64,000 bases of DNA, from assembly GCF_932526225.1 (NCBI RefSeq), contig NC_064038.1, positions 7,873,070 through 7,937,069 on the forward strand. Direction: 5' to 3'. A model generated the notes under the pieces. It was not told where the DNA came from. It saw only the letters and a program-made list of their open reading frames with translations, and made no database searches. Shown piece after piece: positions 31,386 through 60,592 of this stretch. The stretch comes from Nematostella vectensis. Lineage: Eukaryota > Cnidaria > Anthozoa > Actiniaria > Edwardsiidae. Position 1 is the stretch's first letter. Each line of letters begins with the position of its first letter. The position numbers and the translations under genes are program-made.

Positions 31386-34300
31386 TAGTCAGGGAGCATG
31401 TGAATTCCCGTGGGATTTTTGTGAAGAGAACAAGCCACCTATCTAGAAGTGTTGAGGGGACCCTAAGGAACACAAAAAATGTTGTCGGCAATTTTTTAAC
31501 TTGTTGGGTAAGCTACTAGGGGGGGTTAAAGAAGGGCGGCCTCAAATTGCTCAGCATGGAAACGAGGCTGAGACTTAAGTTGCAGTTAACTTTACATATT
31601 TGCAACCAAGATTTATCAGATTTATTAGGGGATAGTATTATACATGTTATGACCATAAGTACATGTTGGGAGGTCACGTGACCCTTCTACATGGAAGCGA
31701 GGCTCTAATATTATATTGACTCATAACTACCGCCTATTTGAGCCTATTTTCAGCCAAATTTGCTCAGATTTCTTATATTATGTGATATGATGTGGTAGAA
31801 CCCACAAACCGATTTAAGAAGGTCACGTGGCTATTTTGACGTGGAAGCGAGGCTCTAAACATAAGATTGTCAATTACTATTGCTTATCGGTAATACGAAT
31901 TATCACTACACCTGCTCATGTTTTTATCTCAAAAAATGCAACAATTATCACCGGGGAACGTATTTTGCCATGAAAGCAAGGCTCTCAGTCGTGATCTCCA
32001 TCGCCTACATCCTCTTCCTCCTCTTCGTCACTGGACTCGCTTCCCTCTACCTCCTCACTGACATTTTGACAGGGCTCGCCTTCCTCATCGTCAGCACAAC
32101 CACAGAGATCAGTGCATGGAAGTCCCGCCTTGCGACACTGCCATCTGTTTGTCGAACACCTCTCCGTTAAACATCCGCACTTTACTAGATGGAGCACAGC
32201 ATCTGGTGCTGGCTTTAATGATGTCATCACTGGAACCCATTCATCTGTCAACCAAAGCACACGACAATTGGTTTGTATATTATTCCGCGGGCCAATGAAT
32301 GGTAAAAAAGCAATTACTGTATGTAACGAGCAATATTTACCTGCTTCCAATTTCCATCCGTAATCTGAGGGCGATGGCAGTTCCGGATTTGCCAGAATGT
32401 CTGAGTTCCACACCATACATTGGTAATGTGCGCGTTTTGTGGCTTCCCTCAGTGCTGCTAGGGTGGGCGGCAGTCTTTCTGATTCAGCTTGTTTCTTACG
32501 AAACAGGAGCCATCTCAGGTCTTTGACTTTGGTAATGCGCGTGTTGGGCTGGTAAAGCTTACACACAAGCTTTTCAATACCAGCATAGGTAGTTCCATGT
32601 GGCACATCAGAAGTTCCAAGATCTGCAAGTGCAGTAATGCTGTCTTGGTCAGCGTCGATGAAAGCTTTCCAGCATAACATATTTGCTTTCCCTTAAACAA
32701 GAAAAAAAAAAACAAAAAAAACAATGAGGATGTTGCGAGTTTGAAACAAAATACATATAACTATCTGGACATCAGTTATTTACCTGCAAAGCTCCCTGTG
32801 ACATCTGCTCCACTCCATGCATGGAATCCAGGAAGTGCTGCAGTTTTGGCAGGTCCAAGGACGCGTACGATAGGGCAAAGCTTGATCTTCCGATGGCGAC
32901 CACCTCTGCCGGTGACAAATGACGTGTCCTCGCATAACAGGGAATATCTTCGAAGGGACAACACAAAGACGCCAGTGTCGGGCGAGACTATCTCGATACT
33001 GGTGGCTCCGAAGGACGTAGCGTCGACAGCGTGTAGCAGCAACTTGGTGTCTGCTTCCTCGTGGTTGCTCTCGAGATGTGCCATATCTCTGTGAGTGGCT
33101 TGGCATCGAGTTCCCCATGCCACTACAACGTTCATCCCGGCCCCCTTTCCTTTCTCTAGTAACTTCACAGCTAGATACTCCGTCAGCTCTGATTTGGTCT
33201 TCACATGAGATAGGAGTCTCTTCATCGGAATCTTCGCAATATGTGTTGCATCTGATATCTTGTAGTAGATAGGCGCTTCTTTGCCCTGTCTTGACACTCT
33301 TGTCGCCGTCTCCAAGGATAGTGGTACATCGTACCTAAAATTTACATGACATCGTACATTAATTCGTCATTTTTTTATCTTCTATCTACATGGAACTGTA
33401 ATGACATTGATTTTATTTACCGGTGAAATACCAGTTGCAACTCGTCACTTCCATGGTACCTGTACAGGACGCGCTCTAGGAAGTGATCCGCTAATTGCGA
33501 ACAGTTCTTAATCCAAGACGGTTTGTCTAGCGCTTGCACTTCTGCCATCCCGTCAACAATAGATACCTTCATCCGAGTGCCTTCTTGGATCGGCGGATGG
33601 ATTTCAAGCTCTGCTGTGTTAGAGCTTGCACCTGTGTTAGCTACCTTCTCTAGGATAGCCATCAAGGCACTCTTACAGGAACAGTGGAGCACAGAGCCAT
33701 CTTGAGCAAACATCGACTTGGGTACCACGTTAAACTCGAATTCGCCAACAGCCTCCTTCATGTCAATTTCCGGGCGAGATTTCGCTACCAGGGACATGCG
33801 AGCGAACAAGGAGCGATCTTCCTTTAACTCGATAACCTTGGCTTTCACTCTGATTATCTTTGTGGCGCTCTTCCATGTGTCGAGTTTCCTCTTCTTCATA
33901 GGATGCCAGATGCTTTGTGTGGCTGTCGTAACTCTTTCTTCTACGAAGCGGCTAAGCAACTGAGTTCCCACAGTGCTTTGTTGACACAGGTCTTCTTTCA
34001 CCTTGTCGGGCATTACAACCTTTGTTGCGATGTTGAAGAGGTCACTGCTGTCACTGAGGAAAGGATTTGTAAAGTTCCTGATGCTTGTAGCAAGCTGTTC
34101 GATGTTCGATTCTTGGCGTGCTCGTACAGCATTGCTAAGGTCGTGGTGGTGCTTTTCCGTCTTGCCCTTTGACGTACCAGACATCTCTTTGCCTTCTCTG
34201 CCAGTCGTGCCAACTCGGGTGCGATGAGGAAGTACTTTGAGCGTGCATTTTGATTTAGCGTGATGCCAATTAGCCCTCCTGAGACCTTCATGGATCGATT

Positions 34301-37300
34301 AACATGCTCAAATGCATTATCTGCGCCGAGAGAACAGAATGGCACATGTGGGTTTTTGTTAACGACCCAGTTTCCTTGCCGAAATTCCTCGTATATCTCT
34401 GGATCAGACTCTTCCAGCCTGGACATCTCAGCCAAAAAGACAGGTATCATCCGAGCATAGTTCAGCATGTCATGGGCGGAGAAGTACTTCGTAAATACCT
34501 CAAGGGCTTCTAGATGGAGGGCCCAGTTGCCAGTTCGAACGGCTCGTATGAAGGTCATCATTTCCATCACCATTCTCATGTACTGTCGCACGACTTTAAA
34601 CAGCGGATACTTCTCCTTATCTTTGTCAAATGCATCCGTCTTCTCTAGCAGCTTCTGTGACTCGATGACGGAAACCAGCTTGTCGTGTGCCTCTTTAACT
34701 GCCTCCTTCGGACCATTAGCACAGACATTACTTAACTGGGTAACAGATTCTTCAAGGCTTTGGCGTGAACTTGCGTTTTCTTTGTCCGCGAAGGCTTCGT
34801 GATACATTAGGAAAAGCGCTTGTAAGGTAATCGCATGAGCTGTCTGCGCCCGCTTCACATGTTTACCGCCGAGGATCTGTTTAACCATATACCATATAAC
34901 TCTGACTCAATCCAGCATGTATCAATCCCGCTGTTGTCGATGTAAGAGCCAATTGCACGTAAGGCCGCCATAACAATGTGGAGCTCTCCAGGACGGAGAA
35001 TGAGATGGTTTAGGTCGCGACGGGCCATTTGGACTTTCTTTGCTGGCTGGTAAAGCCCTAGATCCAGCGAGATGACCGTTTTCCTTGTTGGGCCGACCAC
35101 TTTGACACTAATATCCTGAGCTTGCATAAGTACAGTCAGAAGTGTTGACCAATCGTGGGCAGGCGCGGCAACTAAGGGGGCTGTTACGACTCTCGTGGTT
35201 GGTATTGGTTCGGTGACCAGGGAGTTATAGGCTGACCAAACTGGGATGCTGGTGATCTTCTTTGGTTGAGGATCTTGCTCCAGGGCTGCCGTGCCGGCTT
35301 GAGCGTTGTATGCTTGGGTTCGCGTTGCATTTCTCCCCAGAATCCATGCAGCATCTCCCATCCTTGTCTGCATCGGAAGCTCTTTCACGGAAAGACTAAA
35401 CTTGAAATTTGCGGGGCCTTTGGGCTTCAATGGCGGTGCTGGGCATTCCAAGAAGCTAGTGAAGGATCTTCTATTGAGCGATGTTATAGACTTGCGTCAA
35501 CATGAACTTCGATCTTCTGATCTTGAGCCTCGGCGCGCTGGTAAATTGCCATTGCAGTTCCATGAAACGTACGTTTTCCGTCTGGCGTGTCCTCAGCGAA
35601 GTCCACGTTATCTATGACAAAAAACACATGCCGCCCTTTGACAATGTCCGGAGGGAGATAGATGCCATCGTTTTCTTCCATTCGCTGTAAGACATTCGAT
35701 TCTATCTGGGATTCTACCCTAAGCACTCGGTTATAGTCGACTGCAAGTCCAAATCCGTGAAGTAAATTGATAAGCTCTTTGCTGCGTACAGCCTGGTGTA
35801 TAGCAAGCCCTATTGCTAGCTGATGTGGCATTTCACTTCTCATTCTCGTTGTTTCAGCTTTCTTGTGCCTCACCTGGCGATCGGGTAGAAACATAGCGAC
35901 TGTGCTTTCAGTCAGACTCATGGCGCGCTTGTTTATCTCATTTGATTTTGACTCGTGTTGCAAAGAAAGATCAAATGGGCCTTGGATGACCCACCTAAAG
36001 AAGCTGACGAGTTCCCTGGGAACATTTTCATCTGTGATATCCTCGAAAGAGCCAGTAAACTCCCACTTCTTACACTTCTTGATAGACTTTCTGATAAGCG
36101 CGGCAGCATCAAAAAGTGTCTTCATCTCGTCGTCGTCTATTTCATTCTGCTCTTCTGCAATTTGAATTGCTTGATCTCTTCCAATCTTAACACTGACCCT
36201 TTCAGGCTCATTTACCCGTTTGGGCCTGTGGAAGTCAACATCAGGGATTTTATCTTTCAGTAGCTGCTTTAACGACTTGCGATGGACATTCGAATCAGGG
36301 ACGTTGTTTGCGTGAAGTATTCCTTTATACGCCGCTTGTAACTGAGATATAGGGATAATATTACCGCCACTTAAACTAATGTCAGTTACAGTCAAGAACT
36401 CAACCTTTGCAGCTATCTGTCCGGCCATTCTAACTGGGACCTCGGCTTCGGAATCAGGCTTACGCAATAAATTGCTTACGTTCGTGAACCAACAGTTGTG
36501 GTGGTATTTTATGTCAATTGAATGGGCATCATTTGATGCAATGGCAGTATTGAGCTTCACGGCGAGCTTCTCATTGCCTGATTTTGTGACAGCTTTGCGA
36601 AGCGATTCCCCTGCAGGCAGAGATCTACAGTTGTAAAACATCGATTTATAGGTTTCCGGGCCATCGCAAAAAAGCAAACTTCTTTGTTAAAAGCTGTGGT
36701 TTTAGATCGAGTAAGCTTAGGAGTTGTAGGGCTATTCGCTGGTTGCGACTTTCGCCTTGATTCATTGGGTCCAGCTAGCTCTCTCTCATACCTTATCTTT
36801 GCCCTCTTCAGCATCCCTGTATGGGCGACATCCTTGTAGCAAGAGCGGTGCCATGAGCTCTTTCCCTGGAGAGCCTCGGCTGAAATGCCATCTGGCCTAA
36901 TCCAGGCCTCTGAGTACTCCTTATTCCCATAACTGGCCCATTCTTTGAGAAAATCCAAAACTTTTTTATACGAATCTAGCGAAGGTTTGCCAACAAGACC
37001 TTCATTCTCTTTTACCTCCTGGCAAATAACACACAATTCTAGATTTGTCTCTTCAGAGTTTAGGCAAAGGGAAACATTCAAATTCGCCATGAAGGGTCAT
37101 GATAGTTATGTAACTACTCTAGATTGACTGGCAGATCAAAATGGTGGATCACTAAAATGATGGAAATTACCGCTGACCAAAAGTATTCATTTAGAGACTG
37201 CTGACCAGCAAAACAATTATGGAAATATCGATTCTTTTATTTAATTGAAATCAAGTTTCAACAGAACTGCAATTATGAAATATGGCGGAAATATAGAAAT

Positions 37301-37839
37301 CAAAGTTTGAAAAAATATATACTAATAATGCGATATTTAATCATTTTATGCAAGAGTCTCGCTTTCTTGACAAAAAGGTCAGGTGACAACAAATATTACT
37401 TTAATGTTTTTAAACATGTAAGATAATATTATTTTACAAAACTGGGCAAGCTTGTTTGAAAATAGCCTCAGATAAGAGATAGTTATGGGCAATATAATAT
37501 TAGAGCCTCGCTTTCGTGTAGAAGGGTCACGTGACCTCCTTACATATACTTATAGTCATAACATGTATAATACTATCCCCTAATAAATCTGAGCAAGTTT
37601 GGTGACATTTGGTTGTAAATATGTAAAGTTATCTGCAATTTAAGTCTCAGCCTCGTTTCCATGCTGGGCAATTTGAGGCCCTTCTTTAACCCCCCCTAGT
37701 AGCTTACCCAACAAGTTAAAAAATTGCCGACAACATTTTTTGTGTTCCTTAGGGTCCCCTCAGCACTTCTAGATAGGTGGCTTGTTCTCTTCACAAAAAT
37801 CCCACGGGACTTTAAACCACAACATATGCTCCCTGACTA
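31386..37839. mobile_element. 6.45-kb DNA transposon with about 350-bp inverted repeats
   Basis: Both ends begin TAGTCAGGGAGCAT (inverted on the right, ending 37839) and are flanked by CCT on each side (31383-31385, 37840-37842), a candidate 3-bp target-site duplication. Inverted similarity runs inward through CCGTGGGATTTTTGTGAAGA, ACCCTAAGGAACACAAAAAA, CAATTTGAGG, AAACGAGGCTGAGACTTAA and GTCACGTGACC (about 31386-31735 against about 37490-37839). The ends diverge more than those of the 5224-7388 element, so this is an older insertion. The interior encodes the damaged transposase on the minus strand. Placement in the Academ superfamily is inferred from the nuclease and Cys-rich domains and the 3-bp duplication. 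Confidence 0.85.
31985..37090 (-). pseudogene. Academ-like transposase, multi-exon, frameshifted
   Basis: Minus-strand segments in order: 37090-36670, 36677-35490, 35490-34880, 34888-34180, 34184-33421, intron 33335-33420, 33334-32784, intron 32692-32783, 32691-31985. Single-base indels change frame near 36670 (a T-run), 35490, 34880 and 34182. The N-terminus has paired Cys/His motifs (LCVICQEVKENEGL, SSWHRSCYKDV, KYHHNCWF). The middle holds FVIDNVDF, PGELHIVMAALRAIGSYI and DNAFEHVNRSMKVSGGLIGI, features I associate with large cnidarian transposase families. After the first intron come SNHEEADTKLLLHA, IVSPDTGVFVL and FHAWSGADVTGSF, an XPG/PIN-like nuclease signature. The end has a CXC-type finger (CRKAGLPCTDLCGC) and an acidic tail. 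Probably not translated as one protein, but only mildly decayed. Confidence 0.78.
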
Positions 37840-37842
37840 CCT

Positions 37843-40497
37843 GTAATTTCCACTGTTTGAATCTGTCAAAGTTGGTCAGTTTATGGGTTACACAGATTTT
37901 TCTAGCACTCCACCCCTCACCCCACCTGAAAAACAAAATCCCTTTGTGTTGGCCAGGTATGGAACCTGTTCCTGGAATCACATCCTATTGAGAATTCTAG
38001 CTCTGCTATCCCTTAGAATGTCTTGATTTAGTTACGGGCCAGAAATAAATTGATTTATTTTCAGAACATCATTGGTGCATTTGTTATAAATTGAAAACAT
38101 GTGTGATTTAGTTTAGAAATACTTAATTATCTGATCAAGGATAACAATTTTTATTTGATTATCCCTTTTTTCTCTCTCTTAAGGCCTCTAGAAGGCGTGT
38201 ATACGGGAAGGTGGGCAGGATGCATGCGCACCCCTGCTTGGGAGCCAGAAAGTGTGTCCATTCTTTTAAGGAATCTTCAAATACTATGCTTTTTCAATAT
38301 GATACCTATGACTGCCCACCCCCTTCAGCCAATCCTGGGTACGGGCCTGTCTTGACTTCCTCCTTACACCATTATGTATTGATAAGAATAGTATCAAGGG
38401 ACTGGGGACTAGACTATAAGGATTGAAGCTAGCTGGGGAAGGAGGGTGAGCTGCTACACATCACCAACACAAAGTAGATAAAAAGGAGATATGTTAGAAA
38501 AATAAATTTGTCTACACGTATTGTTTTAGCGGGATGATCCCACCGAATTACAAATAACATTAAAAAATAGAGCTTTGTTCATCATCGAACAAATGGGCTA
38601 TACAAGGGCATACCTGTCGACTCTAGGCGGGAGTCTCAACATTTTGGACCCCTTCTCCCGCTTTCTTCAACGTTGAGCACAAAATCTCCCGCTTTTTAAC
38701 AATTTTTTTTATTGCTTCCAAAAAATTATTCTATAGAAAATTGTCATTTTGCCTATTTTCTATTAAAATATTTAAAACAATAATTCCCTTGTGCAGCGCA
38801 ATTTATCACCCTCGTAAGATCTATAAGTGGATTTGTTTGCAAGGTCTGTGTTGTTTACCAACCCCTCCCACCCAAAAATGAATATACCCCACCCCTCCCC
38901 AAAAAAATTCTCAAGCCAAAATTCTCAATTCTCAAGAGATTTTTGGAGGTTGACAGGGGGTGTTTATCTCTGTAGAAGGGAGCATAATCTATAAGAGCGA
39001 CGTTTTTCATAGCCTGCAATGTAGACCGATAATATATGAGTATTGCGCTTAACCCATTGACTCCTGGCTTTTTTGGAGCTGAATTTACAAAAAACAGACT
39101 GAAAACAGATACCTCCCCCCCTATTCTGAGTTTTATACAGCCCGTCAAAGTCAAACACAGCTGCACCTAGTCAGCGGTATCCAAGCTTTCCAACAGTGCT
39201 TTGCGGCCCCCACTTTTAATCCCTCGTCGTTGTGCTGAAGCCAGCACAAGTTGATGGTTGCTTGCATTTATCATCAAAAATACAGCTATGAGCATATCAG
39301 GAGAGTGTCTCAGGACATCATGAAGTCTTTTGGGGCATAATTGAGTGCTTTGCTTATGGATATTTGCAAGCAAAGGTGGATTCATGATTGATTTTTTCTT
39401 GTTTGGCTTTGCCCGGATGAGAAAATAATTTTCTAATGAATCACCACAGCTCTCCTAAATGCTGTCTTTTCTGAAACCAAATTGATTCCAAAATTGTTTA
39501 CACTGCTATTCTGGGTCTGTATGACCTGGAATTGATTTGTTTGGCTTCGGGGTGAAAAGATTTATAAAAAACCATCTGACTTTGGGGAGAGGAGTGTTGA
39601 CTGGCCCTCCCCTCGTGAATTTTCCCCTGGATCTCCCAGAATGCTTTGCAATACGTAAAGATATTTTCGTGGTTGTACAATCCTTCAAGGAATGGACATT
39701 GTGTTTTGAGGCCAAGGAAATGTACCTGGAGGATCAGAATAAAGGTATCTATTTGTGTCTTGAGCTGTGTTTGCTGATCTCTCTCCCTTGTGTGGTATTT
39801 TGAGCGTTTTATTGAGAGGGGTGATTCTGCTTTTCCTCCTTGTTCGATTTGAGATTTGTCAAAGAACCTGTGCTATTATTTGGCTTAAGAGTAGATGCCA
39901 ACACCTTGGTTGGATGCATATCTGCAAGACCATTTATCCCTTAGACTGATGCCTGAGTATCTTCATCTTGTTGTGTTTATTTTGAATTTATGAATTTTTT
40001 GGGTTGTGGGTACTTCCCAAAGCCGGTACAGGCCGGTTGAGGGGTCAATGTGTTTAATATGGTAATCTATTTTCAAGGATCGAAATATTTTCAAGCAAAC
40101 CGGAACTAATAGAGGCTGCGTCTGACTGCCCGGTGAAAATTAGATTGCGTCCACCACCCCATATCCGAATTTTCTCAAGTTTCACACGGGTTTAGACGGC
40201 ATTTCGAATTAGTACTGAAACCATCAAAACCTAACCTACTTAAACCTATATTTTACCATCGAGACCGACTGTAAACACTCGATCAAAGAACACTGTAATC
40301 CGCAAAGTAATTCAAGATAAGAACCTTAATATCTTACCTTTATATAGGTTTACCAATAGCCACACAAAGTTAGCGCTATCTAGATGTTGGTCGAAAGAGG
40401 AAATAAGTTTGTTATGTCTTCTTAAACCGCCATCTTATATTTGCGTTAGTGCCAGTCCCCTTGAGTAAACCAGCCGGAAATCATTCGCTCGAGCTCC
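37843..40497. other. Intergenic, no gene recognised; fragment of MITE family B
   Basis: AT-rich, with repeated short C- and G-runs. At 38330-38349 the sequence CAATCCTGGGTACGGGCCTG matches the right end of MITE family B; no intact partner end was found. The open frames at 38855-39385 and 39498-39949 show no domains. Confidence 0.5.
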
Positions 40498-40812
<315 letters not shown>

Positions 40813-41301
40813 AAACTTGATTGGTATGCTTCTAAAAGGGGAGAGCAGCAGAGTACAAGTCTTCGAACGCCATCTGGACCCGTTTTCGAGCAACTTCAAT
40901 ATGGGTGTTGAAATAAATTACAGTATGTGACGTCCGATAACTTGAACTTCGATCGATCATTCAAGAAGTAAAAACATTTACTGTATCAAGCTTAACTACC
41001 TCGAGTGATCGAGGGCTGTAGTTGTCGAACTGTTTGTGTACAAAAAAACATAAATTTGATTAAGGGCATATATATGTAATTTATGCTCTCTTGATGCTGT
41101 ATAGTGTATTTTTACCTTCCATATCATTTGTAGTCAACAGACTTTACGCGCCTTATTCAAATAATCGCTGAGCGCTGACCAACCAGCAGGCGCGAGCGAC
41201 GCTTGCGCAGTTCACGGAGTCGAGGCTTGATTCGGCGTCTTGTGAGACAGAGCAAGTGGCTCCTGGTCAACCTCAGATCTACCTCCAAATAACCTGCAAA
41301 A

Positions 41302-56982
<15,681 letters not shown>

Positions 56983-59080
56983 TTCACGCGTCTGTGAATA
57001 CTTATTTTTACTACCGATTTAACTGATTTTAATTCTAACCGACCTTCAATCTTTAATAGTCGTTATTTAATTTAAATTTATGCAGTATTTGTACAGGACG
57101 CAAGGTGCAAAATTGGTACGGGAGGTATCTTTACTTTATCACCTTATGTGCTGATGAACTCGGGTCTCCTAAGAAAACACGTAGAATTTGCGATGCATGT
57201 TAAACTGTCTCATTAAGAAAACTCATGTTCGATGGTAAGTGACTGAAAGTGAAAGAAAACTAAGAAACATCGCACTCTAAACAATCTGAAGTTTACTATA
57301 GTTTCAGATGGGATACCCGCCAACCCTTAGCGGCACCGTGAGATTTTGCACTATGCGTGAGGCTTCAGTGCCTATTTTGTTGATTATGACTAAAAAACTT
57401 GCTTCTTTTTATTCCTTCTCGGTTTTACTTGCACTTAAAAAGAAAACAAATTTTCAGAAAAGAGATTAATTAGCAATAATGTTACTAAAGTATATCAGTC
57501 TGTAAGATCACGTCAATGAGTTGAATGGAAACCTCTGATGCAAGGGATCGGAAGACTTAAAATCTGTAAAACGTCCGTGTATTTTTGTACTTTTGTGATG
57601 TAATCCATACTATGCTTGTACGTACGCCATATAAGGCATCTTAGTGACGTTACGACACCACCAGCCCGTCAAAAAGAAATGAGACGGCTTACTTAACCCA
57701 TAATGCAATGGGATTCCTATAGGACGGCTTACTTAGCCCATGATGCATTGCTTTGGTGACATTTTCGATACCATCTAAATTCATAGGGAAATAAGTGACG
57801 ACGTATTATTGTACAAAGCACTTCAAAGTATAAAACAGAAAAAAAAGTAATTTTTGTTTGCTTGAACCTAAGCTTTTTCAGAAGCAACGCAAAATAGCAA
57901 CACAATGCATTATGTGTAGAATAAGGCTATATTGAAGTAATAAATAACCGTATTCTTAAGAGCAATTCTCCAATTATATTGATCTATTCAAGAATAGAAA
58001 AGTTAAGGCCGATTTATTTCTTGATGATTAAGGGCTGGTTAAGAAAACATGTTCTAGATCAGTGTAGATCTTCATTAGGGTGTAGAAAATGATGGAGAGA
58101 ATTTAGTCTAGTTTCCGTTAGATTAATTTATTCCGAAGTCGGAGTATTCTTAGAACCTTAATGTACTTGTTTTTCACAAATAGATTGTACAGATGAAGTA
58201 TTTTTAGAATAACTATGGTCTAAAGACAATTCTAACCAGGCGATAGTGCGGTATTAGTATTGTGGTATATATCTGACTTAACTTCTACCAGAACTATTTA
58301 TGCCCCCTTAATTTACAACATTTTAATTCACGAGAAGCATTCCCTTATAATTATAGGGCTTCATTATAGATGTACTTTGTGTTATTTAATAAATTGTATA
58401 AGTCCGACATGTCCATGTTTATTTATGCAGTCCAACCCATCCAATAGAATCCCAACAATCGTTTCTAGACTCCGTGCCATTCCCTAAACTACGACAATAT
58501 AAACCACGCCTGACTCCCCTCCAAGGTCGATGGGAGTGGTGTCAGACCCAAAGCTAGGGGGAGCTCGGAAGAACCACCCCACTTGATTGGTAGGTCCGCT
58601 CTGATGAAGAAAAAATTAGTACCACTTCGAGCTAGGGCAATCCACCTAAGAGAAAATGTTCCGCTAAATGGGTAAACGAACCCCCCCGCTCAAAATCCTG
58701 GCTACGGGCCTGGGTGTGCTTGTGAAGAGGATTGGTAGGAGGGGGCAGTTGTGTGCATGTGCCGGTTTGAAGGGGACAGAGTAGTGTGTGTGTTGAGAGG
58801 GCAATCGTGTGTTGGTGTTGAGAGGGCAAGGTTGTGTGTGTTGGTATGATGGAGGAGAGGTTTTGCCATTTTTGTCCCACAGGAAGGTTGTTCCAAAGCA
58901 TTTCAATTTGCATTTGGCAGGGGAGTGCCAGGTTGATGTCTACGCTTCGTAGCATACAATCTTTACCTTGTTCATTGTACCCTCCTGAAAACATTTATTG
59001 AAATTGGGTTTGTGGTTAGCTGCGGAGTGCCTGTTAAATCCCCCGTTTATGAATGCCATTACTAGACTGATAAAAGTACG
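56983..59080. other. FRMD 3' UTR and downstream flank
   Basis: No further exon. AATAAA hexamers at 57939-57944 and 58388-58393 are candidate poly(A) signals. At about 58672-58712, CTCAAAATCCTGGCTACGG followed by GCCTGG matches one end of MITE family B. A G/T-rich stretch with repeated GTTGAGAGGGCAA lies at about 58787-58830. Confidence 0.5.
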
Positions 59081-60592
59081 AGAGGGTTATTACGAAAAAA
59101 TGGGCAGTCTATTATTTTTCCAAAGGCGTTCTTGAATTGGGGTATCAGAGAGAAAATAAACATTTCTATTAGAAATTTCTGGGGATCCGGAAGATTTTGC
59201 GGAAGTACCACAGAAGGTGGCAAAGTACAAGTACAGAGTGCAGGTATTTTTAAAGGTATTTCTCGAATTTCCCGACGAGCTTCCTACAACTCTTACTCTG
59301 AAGAAGAAAGCCCAGCAGCAAACAGACTGTGACATGCCTGTATGTATTATTGCTCAAATAATACCCGCGGGGTGATACTAAAATTTCTTAGATACTAATC
59401 AGAAACTGATCAGATACTAAACAAAAACTAATAGCATAACAAAAGTACGCGATAGTACGTCATCAGTGAAATACAATCGATGTATTCATTCCCTAATACA
59501 CCGTCCCCTGTGATGAGAAATGACAGAGAACTCCTTTGAACTGCACATGGTCTCCTCGGGGACCCAGGGCGTCGCGGAGATCGGGCACACAGGGAGCACG
59601 CGAGAAAGAGGAGGAATAGACGTCTTTCACTACCATTACCTGGTAATGCTAGTACCATTACCGCACTTGTGTTTTATACCGTGATAACACAGATGATTGA
59701 TGATGATGTAACATAGATGATTTAACAGAAATAATAATAACAACGACGACGACGACGACGATGATGATGATGATAATAATCACTAGGAATATTTGGTTGT
59801 TTCCGATAAATGTACATATTAGCAACAATATGAAATGGAATTGATTATAAAGCTTTAACTAGAAGCACTCCATTTTTATTCCTTTCTCTCTTTTTCTTTT
59901 TTCCCCTTCCCTTTATTTCATAGTTCATATTCGCAGGTAATTCAATTTGCGCGCGCGATGTAAACAAGCAAAATAGTGCGTTTACGCATGCGCTTTAGAG
60001 CATTTTTATCATTTTCGTAACGTTTCTGCGTTTTCGTGGGGACGGGTCGTATTAAAATGTGAACGCTTCGTGTGGCGCGGAGCTTTTTGAAAACGGAACA
60101 AAAAGGTTGCGTTTTCAAACGAAAACGGATACGGGGGTACAGGGCACAAGGCAGGGCTAGGAAAAGCGTATTGCGTGACTTACGTCGTCTTATTAGTTGG
60201 CAAAGTAGTCGAACTTGAACAAACGGAAACTACACACAAGACAATGCAGTTTGTCCCTCTCCCCCAGGCGACATATTTTCGTCAAGCGAGTACCAATGAG
60301 GTAAACGAAAATTGATAGCTGTATTATAAATCCGGGGTAAATACGCTAGCGTGTGAAAGCGGTAACAAGGGTTTTGGGGTAGTAAAGTGTGGTGTTATGA
60401 AAAGGGTTGGGGTGGGGCAGGGTAAGAGGCGAAAGGGGAAAGAGAAGGAGTGAGGGGAGGGTAGACCAGGGGAAGTAGGCTGGTCAGCGGCAATGCATCA
60501 AACACTCACAAATTTCTCGCGAGCGAAGGTTGTTTGTTGTCGATGGAAAAAAGGTTGAAAATCACGTACTAAGTGTTGGCCTTGCCCGCCAA
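59081..60592. other. UBE2Q upstream region; microsatellite, possible orphan exon
   Basis: A (GAC)n(GAT)n tract lies at about 59744-59780. Sequence at about 59163-59335 can be read as a splice-bounded frame (ISGDPEDFAEVPQK) but is unrecognised. The last about 400 bp before 60593 contain purine-rich runs and should include the UBE2Q promoter; no specific element was assigned. Confidence 0.4.

Noticed and set aside
59163..59335. Possible orphan exon (ISGDPEDFAEVPQK, then LEFPDELPTTLTLKKKAQQQ)
   Set aside because: It has an acceptor-like CTATTAG, but no recognised domain, no partner exons and no clear gene. It is mentioned only in the flank description.
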